Origin: Streptosporangiaceae bacterium NEAU-GS5
Lineage (GTDB): Bacteria; Actinomycetota; Actinomycetes; Streptosporangiales; Streptosporangiaceae
Direction of reading: 5' to 3'
DNA length: 64,000 bases
Assembly: GCA_017592665.1 (NCBI GenBank)
Contig: JAGFNW010000005.1
Coordinates: 247,125-311,124 of the forward strand
Shown here: piece by piece, positions 44,573 through 53,842 of the stretch
Layout: each line of letters starts with the position of its first letter
Numbering within the stretch: position 1 is the first letter of the stretch
Program-made: the position numbers and the translations under genes
The notes under the pieces: generated by a model
Databases searched by the model: none
What the model was told of the DNA's origin: nothing
What the model saw: the letters and a program-made list of their open reading frames with translations, nothing else

Positions 44573-44730
44573 GACAGCGATTCCTCATCAAAGCGAGCGC
44601 GCGGAGGTCCACCCGGCAGGCTCACAGAAGTCGAGTGACTTCGGACCTGCGTCGAGGGGGACACGTGCGCTGGGCTGGTGTCGGTAGTCCCCGGCCGGGC
44701 GCGCCCCTGTCGGGCCGCCGGCCATGCTCG

Positions 44731-44748
44731 CGCCAACCGTGGTTGGCG
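44731..44748. promoter_or_regulatory. 8-bp dyad in the trmD-rplS gap
   Basis: CGCCAACC-gt-GGTTGGCG lies 9 bases after the trmD stop on the minus strand. It has no T-run. It might attenuate transcription or be part of an L19 leader; further GC-rich potential stems fill 44573-44730. Confidence 0.35.
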
Positions 44749-44756
44749 GCAGCAGT

Positions 44757-45539
44757 TCAGTCTGCCATATCCCCGCCTGCTTCGCGAAACGAAGCCCCAT
44801 CACGGACCGAGTCGAGGACCGCGTGGTCGTTGCGGTCGAGCTCGAGGCGCGCCACCAGCTCCGGGCGGTTCTGGGCGGTCCGGCGCAGCGCCTGGTCGCG
44901 GCGCCATCGGGCGATCCGCCCGTGGTGCCCGGACAGCAGGATTTCGGGTACGTCGCGCCCTCGCCAGGTCGGCGGCTTGGTGTAGACGGGGCCTTCGAGC
45001 AGGTTCTCCATGGCGCCGGGAGCGAAGGAGTCGTCGCGGGCCGATTCCGCGTTGCCGAGGACGCCGGGCAGCAACCGGGCCACGGCCTCCACGATGACCA
45101 GCACCGCGGCCTCGCCGCCCGCCAGCACGTAGTCGCCGATGCTGACCTCGTCGACGCGGAGGCGCGAGCCGTACTCCTCGATGACGCGCGCGTCGATGCC
45201 CTCGTAGCGGGCGGGGGCGAACAGCAGCCACGGCTCGGTCGCATACTCCATGGCGACGGCCTGGGTGAAGGGGCGTCCGCTGGGGGTCGGGACGATCATC
45301 CGGGGCCGTCCGCCGGCGATGACCGCGTCGACGGCCTCGCCCCAGACCGATGGTTTCATCACCATGCCGGGGCCGCCGCCGTACGGGGTGTCGTCGACGG
45401 TCTTGTGGACGTCGTGGGCCCAGTCGCGCAGCTGGTGCGCCCGGATGTCGAGGATGCCGCGCTCGCGGGCCTTGCCCATGAGCGACACGTCGAGCGGCGC
45501 GAAGTACTCCGGGAAGATCGAGATGATGTCGACGCGCAT
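44757..45539 (-). CDS. trmD: tRNA (guanine-N1)-methyltransferase TrmD
   Basis: A 260-residue SPOUT-fold enzyme methylating G37 of tRNAs to prevent frameshifting. Conserved blocks are IISIFPEYFAPLDVSLMGKARERG, DDTPYGGGPGMVMKP, the knot SIGDYVLAGGEAAVLVIVEAVARLLPGVLGN, and YTKPPTWRGRDVPEILLSGHHGRI. The ATG at 45539 is 25 bases after rimM; the upstream open frame is rimM shadow. Confidence 0.95.
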   Translation of the reverse strand: MRVDIISIFPEYFAPLDVSLMGKARERGILDIRAHQLRDWAHDVHKTVDDTPYGGGPGMVMKPSVWGEAVDAVIAGGRPRMIVPTPSGRPFTQAVAMEYATEPWLLFAPARYEGIDARVIEEYGSRLRVDEVSIGDYVLAGGEAAVLVIVEAVARLLPGVLGNAESARDDSFAPGAMENLLEGPVYTKPPTWRGRDVPEILLSGHHGRIARWRRDQALRRTAQNRPELVARLELDRNDHAVLDSVRDGASFREAGGDMAD

Positions 45540-45564
45540 CACGGCAGGCCCTTCACGACGAAGC

Positions 45565-46062
45565 TCACAGCAAGCCCTCGGGCGGGTCGACCACCAGCAC
45601 CCCCCGGTCAAGGTCGATCTCGGGGACCAGCGCCTTCACGAAGGGAATGTAGACCTCGTCGGGGCCACGCCGTACGACGAGCAGGTCTTGGCCGTGGTGC
45701 AGGACGTCGGTGACCTCGCCGACCGGCTCGCTGCCGACGGTCACCACGGAGAGTCCGATCAGCTGGTGGTCGTGGAACTCGTCCGGGTCGTCGCTGGGCG
45801 GCAGGTCGGCCGAGTCGACCACGAGCATGGTGCCACGCAGCTCCTCGGCGGCCTCGCGGTCGGCCACGCCCTCGATGGCCAGCAGAAGGATCCCCTTGTG
45901 CCAGCGGGCGCGCTCGACGACGAGAGGCCGCGCGGCGGCCGGGTCGGTGGTCAGCGTCACGCCCGGCGCGAAGCGGACGTCGGGGTCGTCGGTGCGCACT
46001 TCGACCGTCACCTCGCCGCGCACGCCGTGCGGGCGGCCGATGCGGCCTACGACCAGCTGCAC
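45565..46062 (-). CDS. rimM: 16S rRNA processing protein RimM
   Basis: A 165-residue 30S maturation factor. The N-terminal RimM domain (QLVVGRIGRPHGVRGEVTVEVRTDDPDVRF) is followed by a PRC-barrel (LIGLSVVTVGSEPVGEVTDVLHHGQDLLVV). The GTG start has AGGAGG at a 4-5 base gap. It is placed between the KH protein and trmD as usual. Confidence 0.94.
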   Translation of the reverse strand: MQLVVGRIGRPHGVRGEVTVEVRTDDPDVRFAPGVTLTTDPAAARPLVVERARWHKGILLLAIEGVADREAAEELRGTMLVVDSADLPPSDDPDEFHDHQLIGLSVVTVGSEPVGEVTDVLHHGQDLLVVRRGPDEVYIPFVKALVPEIDLDRGVLVVDPPEGLL

Positions 46063-46132
46063 AAAACCTCCTGAACACGAAATCCGGGGAACCGCTCCCG
46101 CAGAGGAGGGTCCCCCGGACTCGAATGTCGCG

Positions 46133-46375
46133 TCAGCGAGCCTCGCTGAGGTCGACCAGGTCGACCCGCACATACTTACCGTCGGACAGGGCGTTGACGA
46201 CGGTGCGCAACGCCTTGGCGGTCCGACCTCCGCGGCCGATGACCTTGCCGAGGTCTTCCGGGTGAACCCGGACCTCGAGGACGCGCCCGGAGCGGATGCG
46301 CCGAGCGCGAACCCGGACGTCGTCGGGATGTTCGACGATGCCCTTAACCAGATGCTCGAGGGCTTCCTCGAGCAC
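46133..46375 (-). CDS. KH-domain RNA-binding protein (KhpA-like)
   Basis: An 80-residue protein with a single type II KH domain whose GxxG loop reads IGRGGRTAKALRTVVNAL. It matches the short KH protein conserved between rpsP and rimM in actinobacteria and the KhpA family of RNA chaperones. The GTG start is 1 base after the rpsP stop. Probable RNA binding during ribosome assembly or post-transcriptional control. Confidence 0.92.
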   Translation of the reverse strand: MLEEALEHLVKGIVEHPDDVRVRARRIRSGRVLEVRVHPEDLGKVIGRGGRTAKALRTVVNALSDGKYVRVDLVDLSEAR

Positions 46376-46376
46376 G

Positions 46377-46877
46377 TCAGGCCTCGGCTTCCGGCTGGGT
46401 CTCAGCGGCCGGGGTCTCCGCGGCCGGAGCCTCGGCGGCCGGAGCCTCGGCGGCGGGCGCCTCGGCGGGCGCGGCCTTCGGCTCGGCGGCCTTCCTGGAC
46501 TTGCGCTGCGTGGTGGCGGCCGCGGCGGTGTCACCGGACAGCGCCTCCTTGGCGGCGGCCTGGTAGATCGCGTGCCGGTCCGGCTTGGGCTCGGCCATCA
46601 GCAGCGGGGCCGGGGCGGGCTCGCCCTTGAACTTCTGCCAGTCGCCGGTCAGCTTGAAGATCTTGAGGACCGGGTCGGTCGGCTGCGCGCCGACACCCAG
46701 CCAATACTGCGCGCGGTCGGAGTCGACCTCGATGCGCGACGGGTTCTCCTTCGGGTGGTAAAGCCCGATCTCCTCGATCGCGCGGCCGTCACGCTTGGTG
46801 CGGGCATCGGCGACGACGATGCGATACTGCGGGTTGCGGATCATGCCGAGCCGCTTGAGCTTGATCTTGACTGCCAC
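46377..46877 (-). CDS. rpsP: Ribosomal protein S16 with acidic C-terminal extension
   Basis: A 166-residue protein. The S16 core ([46 protein letters not shown]) fills the first 80 or so residues. The rest is an Ala/Glu/Pro-rich tail with [10 protein letters not shown] repeats, a common feature in actinomycetes. The GTG at 46877 fits the family N-terminus. It is the first gene of the rpsP-KH-rimM-trmD set; 46878-47089 upstream is its leader and the divergent promoter region. Confidence 0.94.
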   Translation of the reverse strand: MAVKIKLKRLGMIRNPQYRIVVADARTKRDGRAIEEIGLYHPKENPSRIEVDSDRAQYWLGVGAQPTDPVLKIFKLTGDWQKFKGEPAPAPLLMAEPKPDRHAIYQAAAKEALSGDTAAAATTQRKSRKAAEPKAAPAEAPAAEAPAAEAPAAETPAAETQPEAEA

Positions 46878-47089
46878 GGGTGTGGTCTCTCCTGCATCAG
46901 TGCCTGAACAAGGCGTGGGTGAGCGGGCGTCTCGTCGAGTGGGGCACGACGTGTCGTCTCCGCTCGGGGACAGGCCGGACCGGCAGGAGTTAGAGGGCGC
47001 CCGCCTGGCCACGGTGTTCCAACATGACATTGTGCCAGATCGTCGCTCGTGGTCCGAACCAAACACCCAGGTCTGGCGTCCAACAATGC

Positions 47090-47602
47090 ATGGAACGAAC
47101 CACACGCGTCGCCGCGCTCGCCACCACCGGGCTTGTGCTGGTGTCCACCCTGTACGCCGCCGGGCCGGCATCGGCGTCCGCGTCCGGCAACAGCACGGCC
47201 GTTCAGCGCTGCCACACGGGCGCCCTGAAGGCGAAGGTCGGCGGCCAGGACGCGGGCGCGGGCCAGCGCTACGCGCAGCTGATCCTCACCAACAAGTCGA
47301 GCAGGTCATGCTGGCTGTACGGGTTCCCCGGCCTGATCATGTTCGACTCGCACGGAGACGCGCTGCGCACGCGTCCGCGCCGGGAGGCCGTCACCCCGCA
47401 CAAGGTCGTGCTGAAGCCCGGCAAGAGCGCACACGCCCGCCTGCACTGGGGGGTCATCCAGACCGGCAGCGAGACGACCTGTCCCACCTCCGCCCGGCTG
47501 ATGATCATCCCTCCGGACGAGGTCAACGCCCACCTCGAGATCCCGTTCGTCGCGACCGCCTGCGACGCGGGCCGCATCGACATGCGGCCCTTCGCCGCGT
47601 AG
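47090..47602 (+). CDS. Secreted DUF4232 domain protein
   Basis: A 170-residue protein with a signal peptide ([25 protein letters not shown]) and a DUF4232 beta-sandwich: [25 protein letters not shown] and [16 protein letters not shown], with four Cys in the mature part likely forming disulfides. DUF4232 proteins are exported proteins of unknown function common in actinomycetes. It is the only plus-strand gene in this stretch, divergent from rpsP and convergent with ffh. Confidence 0.82.
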   Translation: MERTTRVAALATTGLVLVSTLYAAGPASASASGNSTAVQRCHTGALKAKVGGQDAGAGQRYAQLILTNKSSRSCWLYGFPGLIMFDSHGDALRTRPRREAVTPHKVVLKPGKSAHARLHWGVIQTGSETTCPTSARLMIIPPDEVNAHLEIPFVATACDAGRIDMRPFAA

Positions 47603-47629
47603 GCGCCGGGCCGGCAGCGGCTCGGGACC

Positions 47630-49186
47630 TCAGTTGTCCTTGAACCAGTCGGGGTCCTTGAGCTTGGACGGGTCGAAGCCGGGCGGCAGCTGAAGCCCGG
47701 GCGGCAGCTGGCCGCCCGCGCCGAGGTTGCCGAGCAGGCCGCCCTTCTTCTGCGGCGGGGCCGGATCGGCGGCGTTCTTGGGCTGACCGGCCTTGCGAGG
47801 GTCGCCGCTCACCCGGCGGCCCTTCTTGGCCTTCTGGGACTTCTGTCCCCTCCCCCGCCCCCCCGGCAGGCCCGGAATACCCATGCCCTGCGACATCCGC
47901 TTCATCATCTTCTGGGCTTCGAAGAAGCGGATCACGAGGTTGCTGACCTCGGTCACGGTGACGCCGGAGCCGCCCGCGATGCGGGCCCGCCGCGACCCGT
48001 TGATGATCTTCGGGTCGTGCCGCTCCCCCGGGGTCATCGAGCGGATGATGGCCGCCACCCGGTCGAGGTCGCGCTCGTCGACCTGGTTGAGCTGGTCGCG
48101 CATCTGCCCGACGCCGGGCATCATCCCGATCAGGTTCTTCAGCGGGCCCATCCGGCGGACCATCATCATCTGCTCGAGGAAGTCGTCGAGCGTGAAATCC
48201 TCGCCGGAGGCGAGCTTGCCCGCCATCTTGGCGGCCTCGGCCTCGTCGAAGGTCTTCTGCGCCTGCTCGATCAGGGTGAGGATGTCGCCCATGTCGAGGA
48301 TCCGGCCGGCCATGCGGTCGGGGTGGAAGGCGTCGAAGTCCTCGAGCTTCTCACCGGTCGAGGCGAACATGATCGGCCTGCCGGTGATGTGCCGCACGGA
48401 CAGGGCCGCGCCGCCGCGTGCGTCGCCGTCGAGCTTGGTGAGCACCACGCCGTCGAAGCCGACGCCGTCCATGAAGGCCTGGGCCGTGGTCACGGCATCC
48501 TGACCGATCATGGCGTCGACCACGAACAGGACCTCGTCGGGCCGCACGGCGTCGCGGATGTCGGCGGCCTGCTTCATCATCTCCTGGTCGATGCCGAGCC
48601 GGCCGGCCGTGTCGATGATGACCACGTCGTGCTGCTGGCGCCGGGCGTGGTCGATCGACTGGCGGGCGACCGAGACCGGGTCGCCGACGCCGTTGCCGGG
48701 CTCGGGGGCGAACACGGGCACCCCGGCCCGCTCGCCCAACACCTGCAGCTGGGTGACCGCGTTGGGGCGCTGCAGGTCGGCCGCGACGAGCACGGGCGCG
48801 TGCCCCTGCTCGATCAGCCAGCGCGACAGCTTGCCGGCCAGCGTGGTCTTACCGGAGCCCTGCAGACCGGCGAGCATGATGACGGTCGGCGGCGTCTTTG
48901 CATAGCGCAGTCGCCGGGTCTCGCCGCCCAGGATCGCGATCAGCTCGTCATTGACGATCTTGACGACCTGCTGCGCGGGATTGAGCGCCTGCGACACCTC
49001 GGCGCCGCGCGCCCGCTCCTTGACATGGGCGACGAAGTCCTTGACCACGGGGAGCGCGACATCCGCCTCGAGCAGAGCGATGCGGATCTCGCGCGCGGTC
49101 GCGTCGATGTCGGCGTCAGACAGCCTGCCCTTCGACCGAAGGGCGGAGAACACCGACGTCAACCTGTCGGAAAGCGTCTCGAACAC
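47630..49186 (-). CDS. ffh: Signal recognition particle protein Ffh
   Basis: A 518-residue SRP54 homologue targeting nascent membrane proteins. It has an N-domain, then a G-domain with Walker A GLQGSGKTTLAGKL (about residue 107), DTAGRLGIDQEMM and TKLDGDARGGAALS. A Met-rich M-domain follows (FLEQMMMVRRMGPLKNLIGMMPG, QKMMKRMSQGMG). The C-terminus is a Gly/Pro/Lys-rich tail. The GTG start matches the family N-terminus FETLSDRLTSVF. No 4.5S RNA gene was recognised in the window. Confidence 0.95.
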   Translation of the reverse strand: MFETLSDRLTSVFSALRSKGRLSDADIDATAREIRIALLEADVALPVVKDFVAHVKERARGAEVSQALNPAQQVVKIVNDELIAILGGETRRLRYAKTPPTVIMLAGLQGSGKTTLAGKLSRWLIEQGHAPVLVAADLQRPNAVTQLQVLGERAGVPVFAPEPGNGVGDPVSVARQSIDHARRQQHDVVIIDTAGRLGIDQEMMKQAADIRDAVRPDEVLFVVDAMIGQDAVTTAQAFMDGVGFDGVVLTKLDGDARGGAALSVRHITGRPIMFASTGEKLEDFDAFHPDRMAGRILDMGDILTLIEQAQKTFDEAEAAKMAGKLASGEDFTLDDFLEQMMMVRRMGPLKNLIGMMPGVGQMRDQLNQVDERDLDRVAAIIRSMTPGERHDPKIINGSRRARIAGGSGVTVTEVSNLVIRFFEAQKMMKRMSQGMGIPGLPGGRGRGQKSQKAKKGRRVSGDPRKAGQPKNAADPAPPQKKGGLLGNLGAGGQLPPGLQLPPGFDPSKLKDPDWFKDN

Positions 49187-49239
49187 AGGAAGGCCAGCCT
49201 CGATCTAAGTCAGTGAGCGGGAGCCTCCAGCCTAATCGC

Positions 49240-49824
49240 TCACCAGCCCGGCGAGCCCACGCGTGTTGTGAGCGCGTGCTCGACGAGCGAGATCAGCGTC
49301 GACTTGACCGACTCGCGCTGACGCGCGTCGGTGCGCACCAGCGGGACCTGCGACGACAGGGTAAGCGCCTCGCGTATCTCGTCCTCGCCGTGGGCGAACA
49401 TGCCGTCCCACCCGTTGACCGCGACGACGAACGGCAGTTGCGCCTCTTCGAAGTAGTCGATGGCCGGGAAGCTGTCGGCCAGGCGGCGGGTGTCGACCAG
49501 GACGACGGCGCCGATCGCGCCGCGTACGAGGTCGTCCCACATGAACCAGAACCGGTGCTGCCCGGGTGTGCCGAACAGGTAGAGGATCAGATCCTCTTCC
49601 AGTGACACCCGCCCGAAGTCCATGGCCACCGTGGTGGTGGTCTTGCGCGGGGTCAATCCGATGTCGTCCACGTCGCGCGCCGCGTCCGTCATCACCGCCT
49701 CGGTGGTCAGCGGCACGATCTCCGACACCGTTCCCACGAACGTGGTCTTCCCGACGCCGAACCCACCCGCGACGACGATCTTCGTCGAGGTGAGCCCGCG
49801 CCCGTTAGAGCCTCCGAAGTCCAC
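49240..49824 (-). CDS. cvnD: Conservon small GTPase CvnD
   Basis: A 194-residue Ras-like GTPase with P-loop GGFGVGKTTFVG (about residues 20-31), a switch region TTTTVAMDFGRV, LFGTPGQHRFWFMWDDL as the G3 motif, and NGWD at the G4 position (NKxD in Ras). It is the last gene of a complete cvnABCD unit, overlapping cvnC by 20 bases. Conservons form membrane-associated signalling complexes resembling eukaryotic G-protein systems and affect development and antibiotic production in Streptomyces. It is clearly diverged from the two other cvnD copies in the window. Confidence 0.9.
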   Translation of the reverse strand: MDFGGSNGRGLTSTKIVVAGGFGVGKTTFVGTVSEIVPLTTEAVMTDAARDVDDIGLTPRKTTTTVAMDFGRVSLEEDLILYLFGTPGQHRFWFMWDDLVRGAIGAVVLVDTRRLADSFPAIDYFEEAQLPFVVAVNGWDGMFAHGEDEIREALTLSSQVPLVRTDARQRESVKSTLISLVEHALTTRVGSPGW

Positions 49825-50188
49825 TGAGCACCCTTTCCAGCAGGCTCACGTCCGGCCTGCCCGCCTCCAACTGCGGCTGGTACACCTGTACCAGCCCCTC
49901 CGTGGCCATGTCCGCGATCACCACGCGTGCCACGCCCAGCGGAACCCGCAGCAGCGCCGACACCTCGGCCACCGACCTCACCTGAACGCACAGCGCGTAG
50001 ATCGCGCGGTGTTCCGGTGGCCTCCGCGACATGTCGACGTGCGCGGCCGCGGCGGCGGCGCTCCAGACGAGGGCCTCCAGCGCGAGATGCACCCGCGGCG
50101 CGGTTCGCCCTCCTGTCACGGCATACGGCCGCACCGGCGACGCCGGTTCGACCCGAGGTTGGTAGGGCGGCTGATCCCACTGGTCCAT
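49805..50188 (-). CDS. cvnC: Conservon protein CvnC (DUF742)
   Basis: A 127-residue protein of the DUF742 family, a winged-helix-like domain found only in conservons (VRPYAVTGGRT near residue 20, LRVPLGVARVVIADMATEGLVQV, LLERVLSGLRRL at the end). Its start is 6 bases after cvnB and its end overlaps cvnD. It serves as the reference for the deleted cvnC stub at 58902-58954. Confidence 0.9.
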   Translation of the reverse strand: MDQWDQPPYQPRVEPASPVRPYAVTGGRTAPRVHLALEALVWSAAAAAAHVDMSRRPPEHRAIYALCVQVRSVAEVSALLRVPLGVARVVIADMATEGLVQVYQPQLEAGRPDVSLLERVLSGLRRL

Positions 50189-50194
50189 CCGGGC

Positions 50195-50623
50195 TCACAC
50201 CCGCGGGTGCGAGGCCTGAAGCTCGGCCCGTACCGCCGGAGTCAGCACCTGCCCGGCCCGGTCGACCAGCAAGGTCATCTGATAGGCGACCAACCCCAGA
50301 TCCGAGTCCGCGGCGGCGAGCACCGCGAGGCACGAGCCGTCGCTGATCGACATGATCAGCAGCAGGCCGCGCTCCATCTCGACGACCGTCTGCGCGACGG
50401 CCCCGCCTTCGAAGACTCGCGACGCGCCCTGGGTCAGGCTGACCAGCCCCGCCGCGACCGCGGCCAGCTGATCGGCCCGATCCTTGGGAAATCCGGCGGA
50501 GTACGCCAGGGGTAAGCCGTCCGCCGACACCACGACGGCGTGGGCCACCCCGGGGACTCCGCCCACGAACTCACTGACAAGCCAGTTCACCCCTCGGGCG
50601 GTCTGGCTCAGCTCCCGCATCAT
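50195..50623 (-). CDS. cvnB: Conservon roadblock/LC7 protein CvnB
   Basis: A 142-residue roadblock/LC7-fold protein (ARGVNWLVSEFVGGVPGVAHAVVVSADGLPLAYS; GLLLIMSISDGSCLAVLAAADSDLG), a family of small GTPase-regulating platforms. It starts in the cvnA stop (ATGA overlap). It is the partner of CvnA and CvnD in the membrane complex. Confidence 0.9.
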   Translation of the reverse strand: MMRELSQTARGVNWLVSEFVGGVPGVAHAVVVSADGLPLAYSAGFPKDRADQLAAVAAGLVSLTQGASRVFEGGAVAQTVVEMERGLLLIMSISDGSCLAVLAAADSDLGLVAYQMTLLVDRAGQVLTPAVRAELQASHPRV

Positions 50624-53499
50624 GGTGTGGTCTCCTCACGATTCTGAGTCCCGCTGATCTCGGCCCGGCCGCGCCGTACGCCCTGTTGGAAGCCGGACAG
50701 CAGGTTGCGCGCCCGATCAGGCGATCGGACCGGCATCGGCATCGGCATTGGTTGCTGCTGCTGCTGCTGTTGCTGCTGTGGGGCCTGGGGCTGAGGTGAA
50801 CGGCCGAGGTCGGCGGACCCGGGAACGAGGTTGGCCTTCGGCACGCGCTTCGGCAGCCCGGACCCGGTGTTGCCCTCCCAGGACGGCTGCTGGGCCACCT
50901 GCGCGGCGGTCTGCCAGCCCGTGTCGCGCTCGGGGGAACTCCAGGTGTTCACCTCGGGCGACTTGCGGAACCAGGCGGACTCGATCGACGCGTAGATCGG
51001 CAGGTATTCCTCTTCGCGCTCGAGGCGCGGATTCCTGATGGCGGGCAGCGGCCCGGTGGCGGCTTCCAGATCCTGGCCGAGCCGGCGGGTGCGGGGTCGC
51101 ATGCCTGTCGGCGGCATGGCCGAGCCCAATCCGGGCGGCGGCGTCGACGGTCCCGAAACGAACGATCCGGAAGCGAACGACCCGGAGTTGAACGTCCCGG
51201 AATTGAACGCGTCCGGATTGAAGGCACCGGAGTTGAACGCCCCCGAGTTGAACGCGCCCGACGTGAACGGCCCGGGGGTCATCGGCCCGGACGACATCGG
51301 ATTGACCGCGCCGGTGCTCATGGCGCTCAGCGGGCCCGTGTGCAGCGGCGCGCCGGACCCGGTGCTGAACGGCGAGGTGAACGGCGCCGAGGTGAACGCG
51401 TTGAACGGCTCGGGCTGGGGCGCCCACGGCTGGGACGTCACCGGGGCCGGCGGGCCCGAATAGCCCTGGCCCGCGTACGCGGGGACCGACAGGAGCGACT
51501 CCGGCAGCAGGATCATCGCGGTCAGGCCGCCCGTGTCGTGGGGGCGCAGCTGCACGCGGATGCCGTTGCGGAGCGCGAGCCGGGCGACCACGAACAGGCC
51601 CATGCGCCGCGACACCGACACGTCGACGGTGGGCGGGTGGGCCAGCCGGTAGTTGGCCGTGCCGATCTCCTCGGGCGTCATGCCGATGCCGGCGTCGGTG
51701 ATCGCGACCATCATGCCGCCGCCGTCGATCCGGTTTCCGGACACCATGACCTTGGTGTCGCGGGAGGAGAACGACAGCGCGTTCTCGACCAGCTCGGCCA
51801 TGAGGTGGATGACGTCGTTGACGGCCTGTCCGACGATCGCGACGTCGGAGGGCAGGCTCAGCATGACCCGCTCGTAGCCCTCGACCTCCGACAGGGCGGC
51901 GCGCACGACGTCGGTCAGCTCCACCGGCTGGGTCCACCGGCGGGCCGGCTCCTGGCCGGCGAGAACCAGCAGGTTCTCACTGTTGCGCCGCATGCGGGTC
52001 GCGAGGTGGTCCAGTTTGAACAGGTTGCCCAGTCGCTGCTCGTCCTGCTCGCCCTGCTCCAGGCCGTCGATCAGGGTGATCTGCCGCTCGACGAGCGTCT
52101 GGCTGCGCCGCGACAGGTTGACGAACATGGCGTTGATGTTGCTGCGGAGGCGGGCCTCTTCACCGGCCAGCCGCACGGCCTCGCGGTGGACCTCGTCGAA
52201 GGCCCGCGCCACTTCTCCGACCTCGTCGGTGGAGTCGACCCCGATCGGGTTGACCTCGGGCGCCCGATCCTGGGTGTCGGATTCGCGCAGCTGCTTCACC
52301 AGGCCGGGCAGCCGATGCCCGGCGATCTCCAGGGCCTCGCCGCGCAGCCGGCGCAGCGGCCGTACGAGCGAGCGGGCCATGATCAGCGTGATGATGAGGA
52401 CCAGCACCAGGACGGCGACGACCAGGGTGACGTTGGCGATGGCGACGGTCCGCGCGTCATCGCGCAGCACGCCGGCGCGGTTGACGATCGACTTGGTCAT
52501 CGCCTCGAGGACCTGCTCGGAAAGGTCGACCTTGGAGCTGACGGCGTCGAACCAGCGTTCCTCTTCCGAACCGTGGCCATCGAGATTGCGCAGCGGCAGG
52601 CGGTTGGCCGTGAGGGCGAGCGCGCGGGCGCGGAAGAACTCGGAGCGGTCGATCAGCTGGCCGGTGACGATGTCGTTGTACTGCTGGCGCTCGGCGGGCG
52701 ACGCCTCGGCCAGGAAGGCCGCGTGCTCGCTGTCCTGCCGCGACTTGGCCGCCGTGAAGGCGTCGAGCTCGGACGGGTCGAACCGGTCGCGGGCCAGGCC
52801 CACCGACAAGAGCGCCCGCTGCTTGGAGACCTCTTCCTTCTCACGGGCGAGCGAGCCCAGCGCCTTGAGGGTCGCGCTCAGGCCTTCGTCGGTGACGCCT
52901 TCCACACTGGTGTCGTAGACGCGCAGCAGGTCGGCGATGAAGTCCTGGTATTTGTCGATCGTCGGCAGCGGCGGCAGCTGGGTCTCGAGCACCGTGTCGC
53001 GGAGCGACTTCAGCTCGTTCAGCCGGGTCTCGATCCGGTTGAGGTCCTGCTGCGCGATCTCACCGAACGAGTCGCGGGCCGCCGCGAGACGGACGCGCAC
53101 CTGGTCGGCCGCGGCGTTCACGGCCTCCTGGTGGGTGTGGATGTTGTTGAGCATGTCGCTGTTGCGGCGGCCGACGGCCACGAACCGGGCCACCAGGTCA
53201 CGTTCCAACTGCAGTTCGTGACCAAGGATGTCGACGGCGGCGACGAGGTCGGCGGCCTTGGCCACCTGACCGAACTCCGAGGCCCTGGACGCCGAGTCGA
53301 CGACGCGAAGCCCTCCCAGGATGACCGCGATCGCGGTCGGCAGCAGGATCAGGGCCAGCAGCCGGGTGCGAACCCGCCAGTTCTTGAGAGCGAAGGAGTT
53401 GTCGCGCCGATGCTGCCGTTCCGTCAGCCGACGCGGCGGCGGGCGCATCCCGTTCGCGGGCTCGGCACGGCGCTCGACCTCCATCATCGCAGTCGTCAC
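50620..53499 (-). CDS. cvnA: Conservon sensor histidine kinase CvnA (NIT-HAMP-HATPase)
   Basis: A 959-residue membrane kinase. Its parts are a cytoplasmic basic start, TM1 (about 46-64), a large extracytoplasmic nitrate/nitrite-sensor-like (NIT) helical domain, TM2 (about 353-374) and HAMP. The CvnA-specific helices follow (VNLSRRSQTLVERQ, LFKLDHLATRMRRNSENLLVLAGQEPARRW), then an HATPase_c domain with N-box ELVENALSF (about 570) and G1 DAGIGM (about 603). The final 280 residues are low-complexity, with AFNSG pentapeptide repeats, a nine-Gln run and MPMP. GTG 53499 is taken as start (GAGAGG upstream); ATG 53487 is an alternative. The 1172-residue open frame is longer only because upstream DNA lacks stops. 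Confidence 0.9.
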   Translation of the reverse strand: MTTAMMEVERRAEPANGMRPPPRRLTERQHRRDNSFALKNWRVRTRLLALILLPTAIAVILGGLRVVDSASRASEFGQVAKAADLVAAVDILGHELQLERDLVARFVAVGRRNSDMLNNIHTHQEAVNAAADQVRVRLAAARDSFGEIAQQDLNRIETRLNELKSLRDTVLETQLPPLPTIDKYQDFIADLLRVYDTSVEGVTDEGLSATLKALGSLAREKEEVSKQRALLSVGLARDRFDPSELDAFTAAKSRQDSEHAAFLAEASPAERQQYNDIVTGQLIDRSEFFRARALALTANRLPLRNLDGHGSEEERWFDAVSSKVDLSEQVLEAMTKSIVNRAGVLRDDARTVAIANVTLVVAVLVLVLIITLIMARSLVRPLRRLRGEALEIAGHRLPGLVKQLRESDTQDRAPEVNPIGVDSTDEVGEVARAFDEVHREAVRLAGEEARLRSNINAMFVNLSRRSQTLVERQITLIDGLEQGEQDEQRLGNLFKLDHLATRMRRNSENLLVLAGQEPARRWTQPVELTDVVRAALSEVEGYERVMLSLPSDVAIVGQAVNDVIHLMAELVENALSFSSRDTKVMVSGNRIDGGGMMVAITDAGIGMTPEEIGTANYRLAHPPTVDVSVSRRMGLFVVARLALRNGIRVQLRPHDTGGLTAMILLPESLLSVPAYAGQGYSGPPAPVTSQPWAPQPEPFNAFTSAPFTSPFSTGSGAPLHTGPLSAMSTGAVNPMSSGPMTPGPFTSGAFNSGAFNSGAFNPDAFNSGTFNSGSFASGSFVSGPSTPPPGLGSAMPPTGMRPRTRRLGQDLEAATGPLPAIRNPRLEREEEYLPIYASIESAWFRKSPEVNTWSSPERDTGWQTAAQVAQQPSWEGNTGSGLPKRVPKANLVPGSADLGRSPQPQAPQQQQQQQQQPMPMPMPVRSPDRARNLLSGFQQGVRRGRAEISGTQNREETTP
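50752..50781 (-). repeat. CTG/CAG microsatellite encoding polyglutamine in CvnA
   Basis: Nine consecutive CTG/TTG triplets on the plus strand (CAG/CAA on the coding strand) give a Gln run, flanked by ATCGGC repeats encoding Met-Pro. Confidence 0.85.
51145..51285 (-). repeat. 15-base tandem repeat encoding AFNSG pentapeptides in CvnA
   Basis: About eight 15-base units (plus-strand CCGGAGTTGAACGCC-like) encode [G][AST][F][NAV][SP] pentapeptides. This resembles pentapeptide-repeat composition but is probably slippage-generated. Confidence 0.8.
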
Positions 53500-53842
53500 T
53501 GGTCGCAGCCTCTCACCGGGGGTTCGGAGGCATGGGATGCACCTCGCTCCCACACATTGATGCGCAATTTGAGCATAGAGCGGTGCGCAATACCAAGTGG
53601 GACGAGCCGTTACAACGGTCCAAAGTTGGTAAGGAAGCCTCCCGAATGCCAAGAAACGCCACGGAACTGCATAATAAAGGTCGCTAACGAACAGCGGAAC
53701 ACAGTTCTGGCCCAGAGTCCGGTCCACCAATTCCGGCATCACGGGACGTCTTAACAAGTTTAGTGACATATGGCTCGGAATCCTGTTAGCTGGATTTGTC
53801 CTCCGGTACGCTCTCGGGCCATCCATCCACCAAGGAGACCTC
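53500..53842. promoter_or_regulatory. Divergent regulatory region between cvnA and the ABC importer operon
   Basis: This 343-base gene-free region is visibly lower in GC than its surroundings. It contains a direct repeat TGCGCAAT at 53561-53568 and 53584-53591 (23 bases apart). It should hold the promoters of the first conservon and the importer-methyltransferase operon. No clear operator dyad was identified. Confidence 0.5.

Noticed and set aside
44573..44756. tRNA or small RNA gene between trmD and rplS
   Set aside because: Stem-loops are present but no cloverleaf, T-loop or terminator; more likely an rplS leader.
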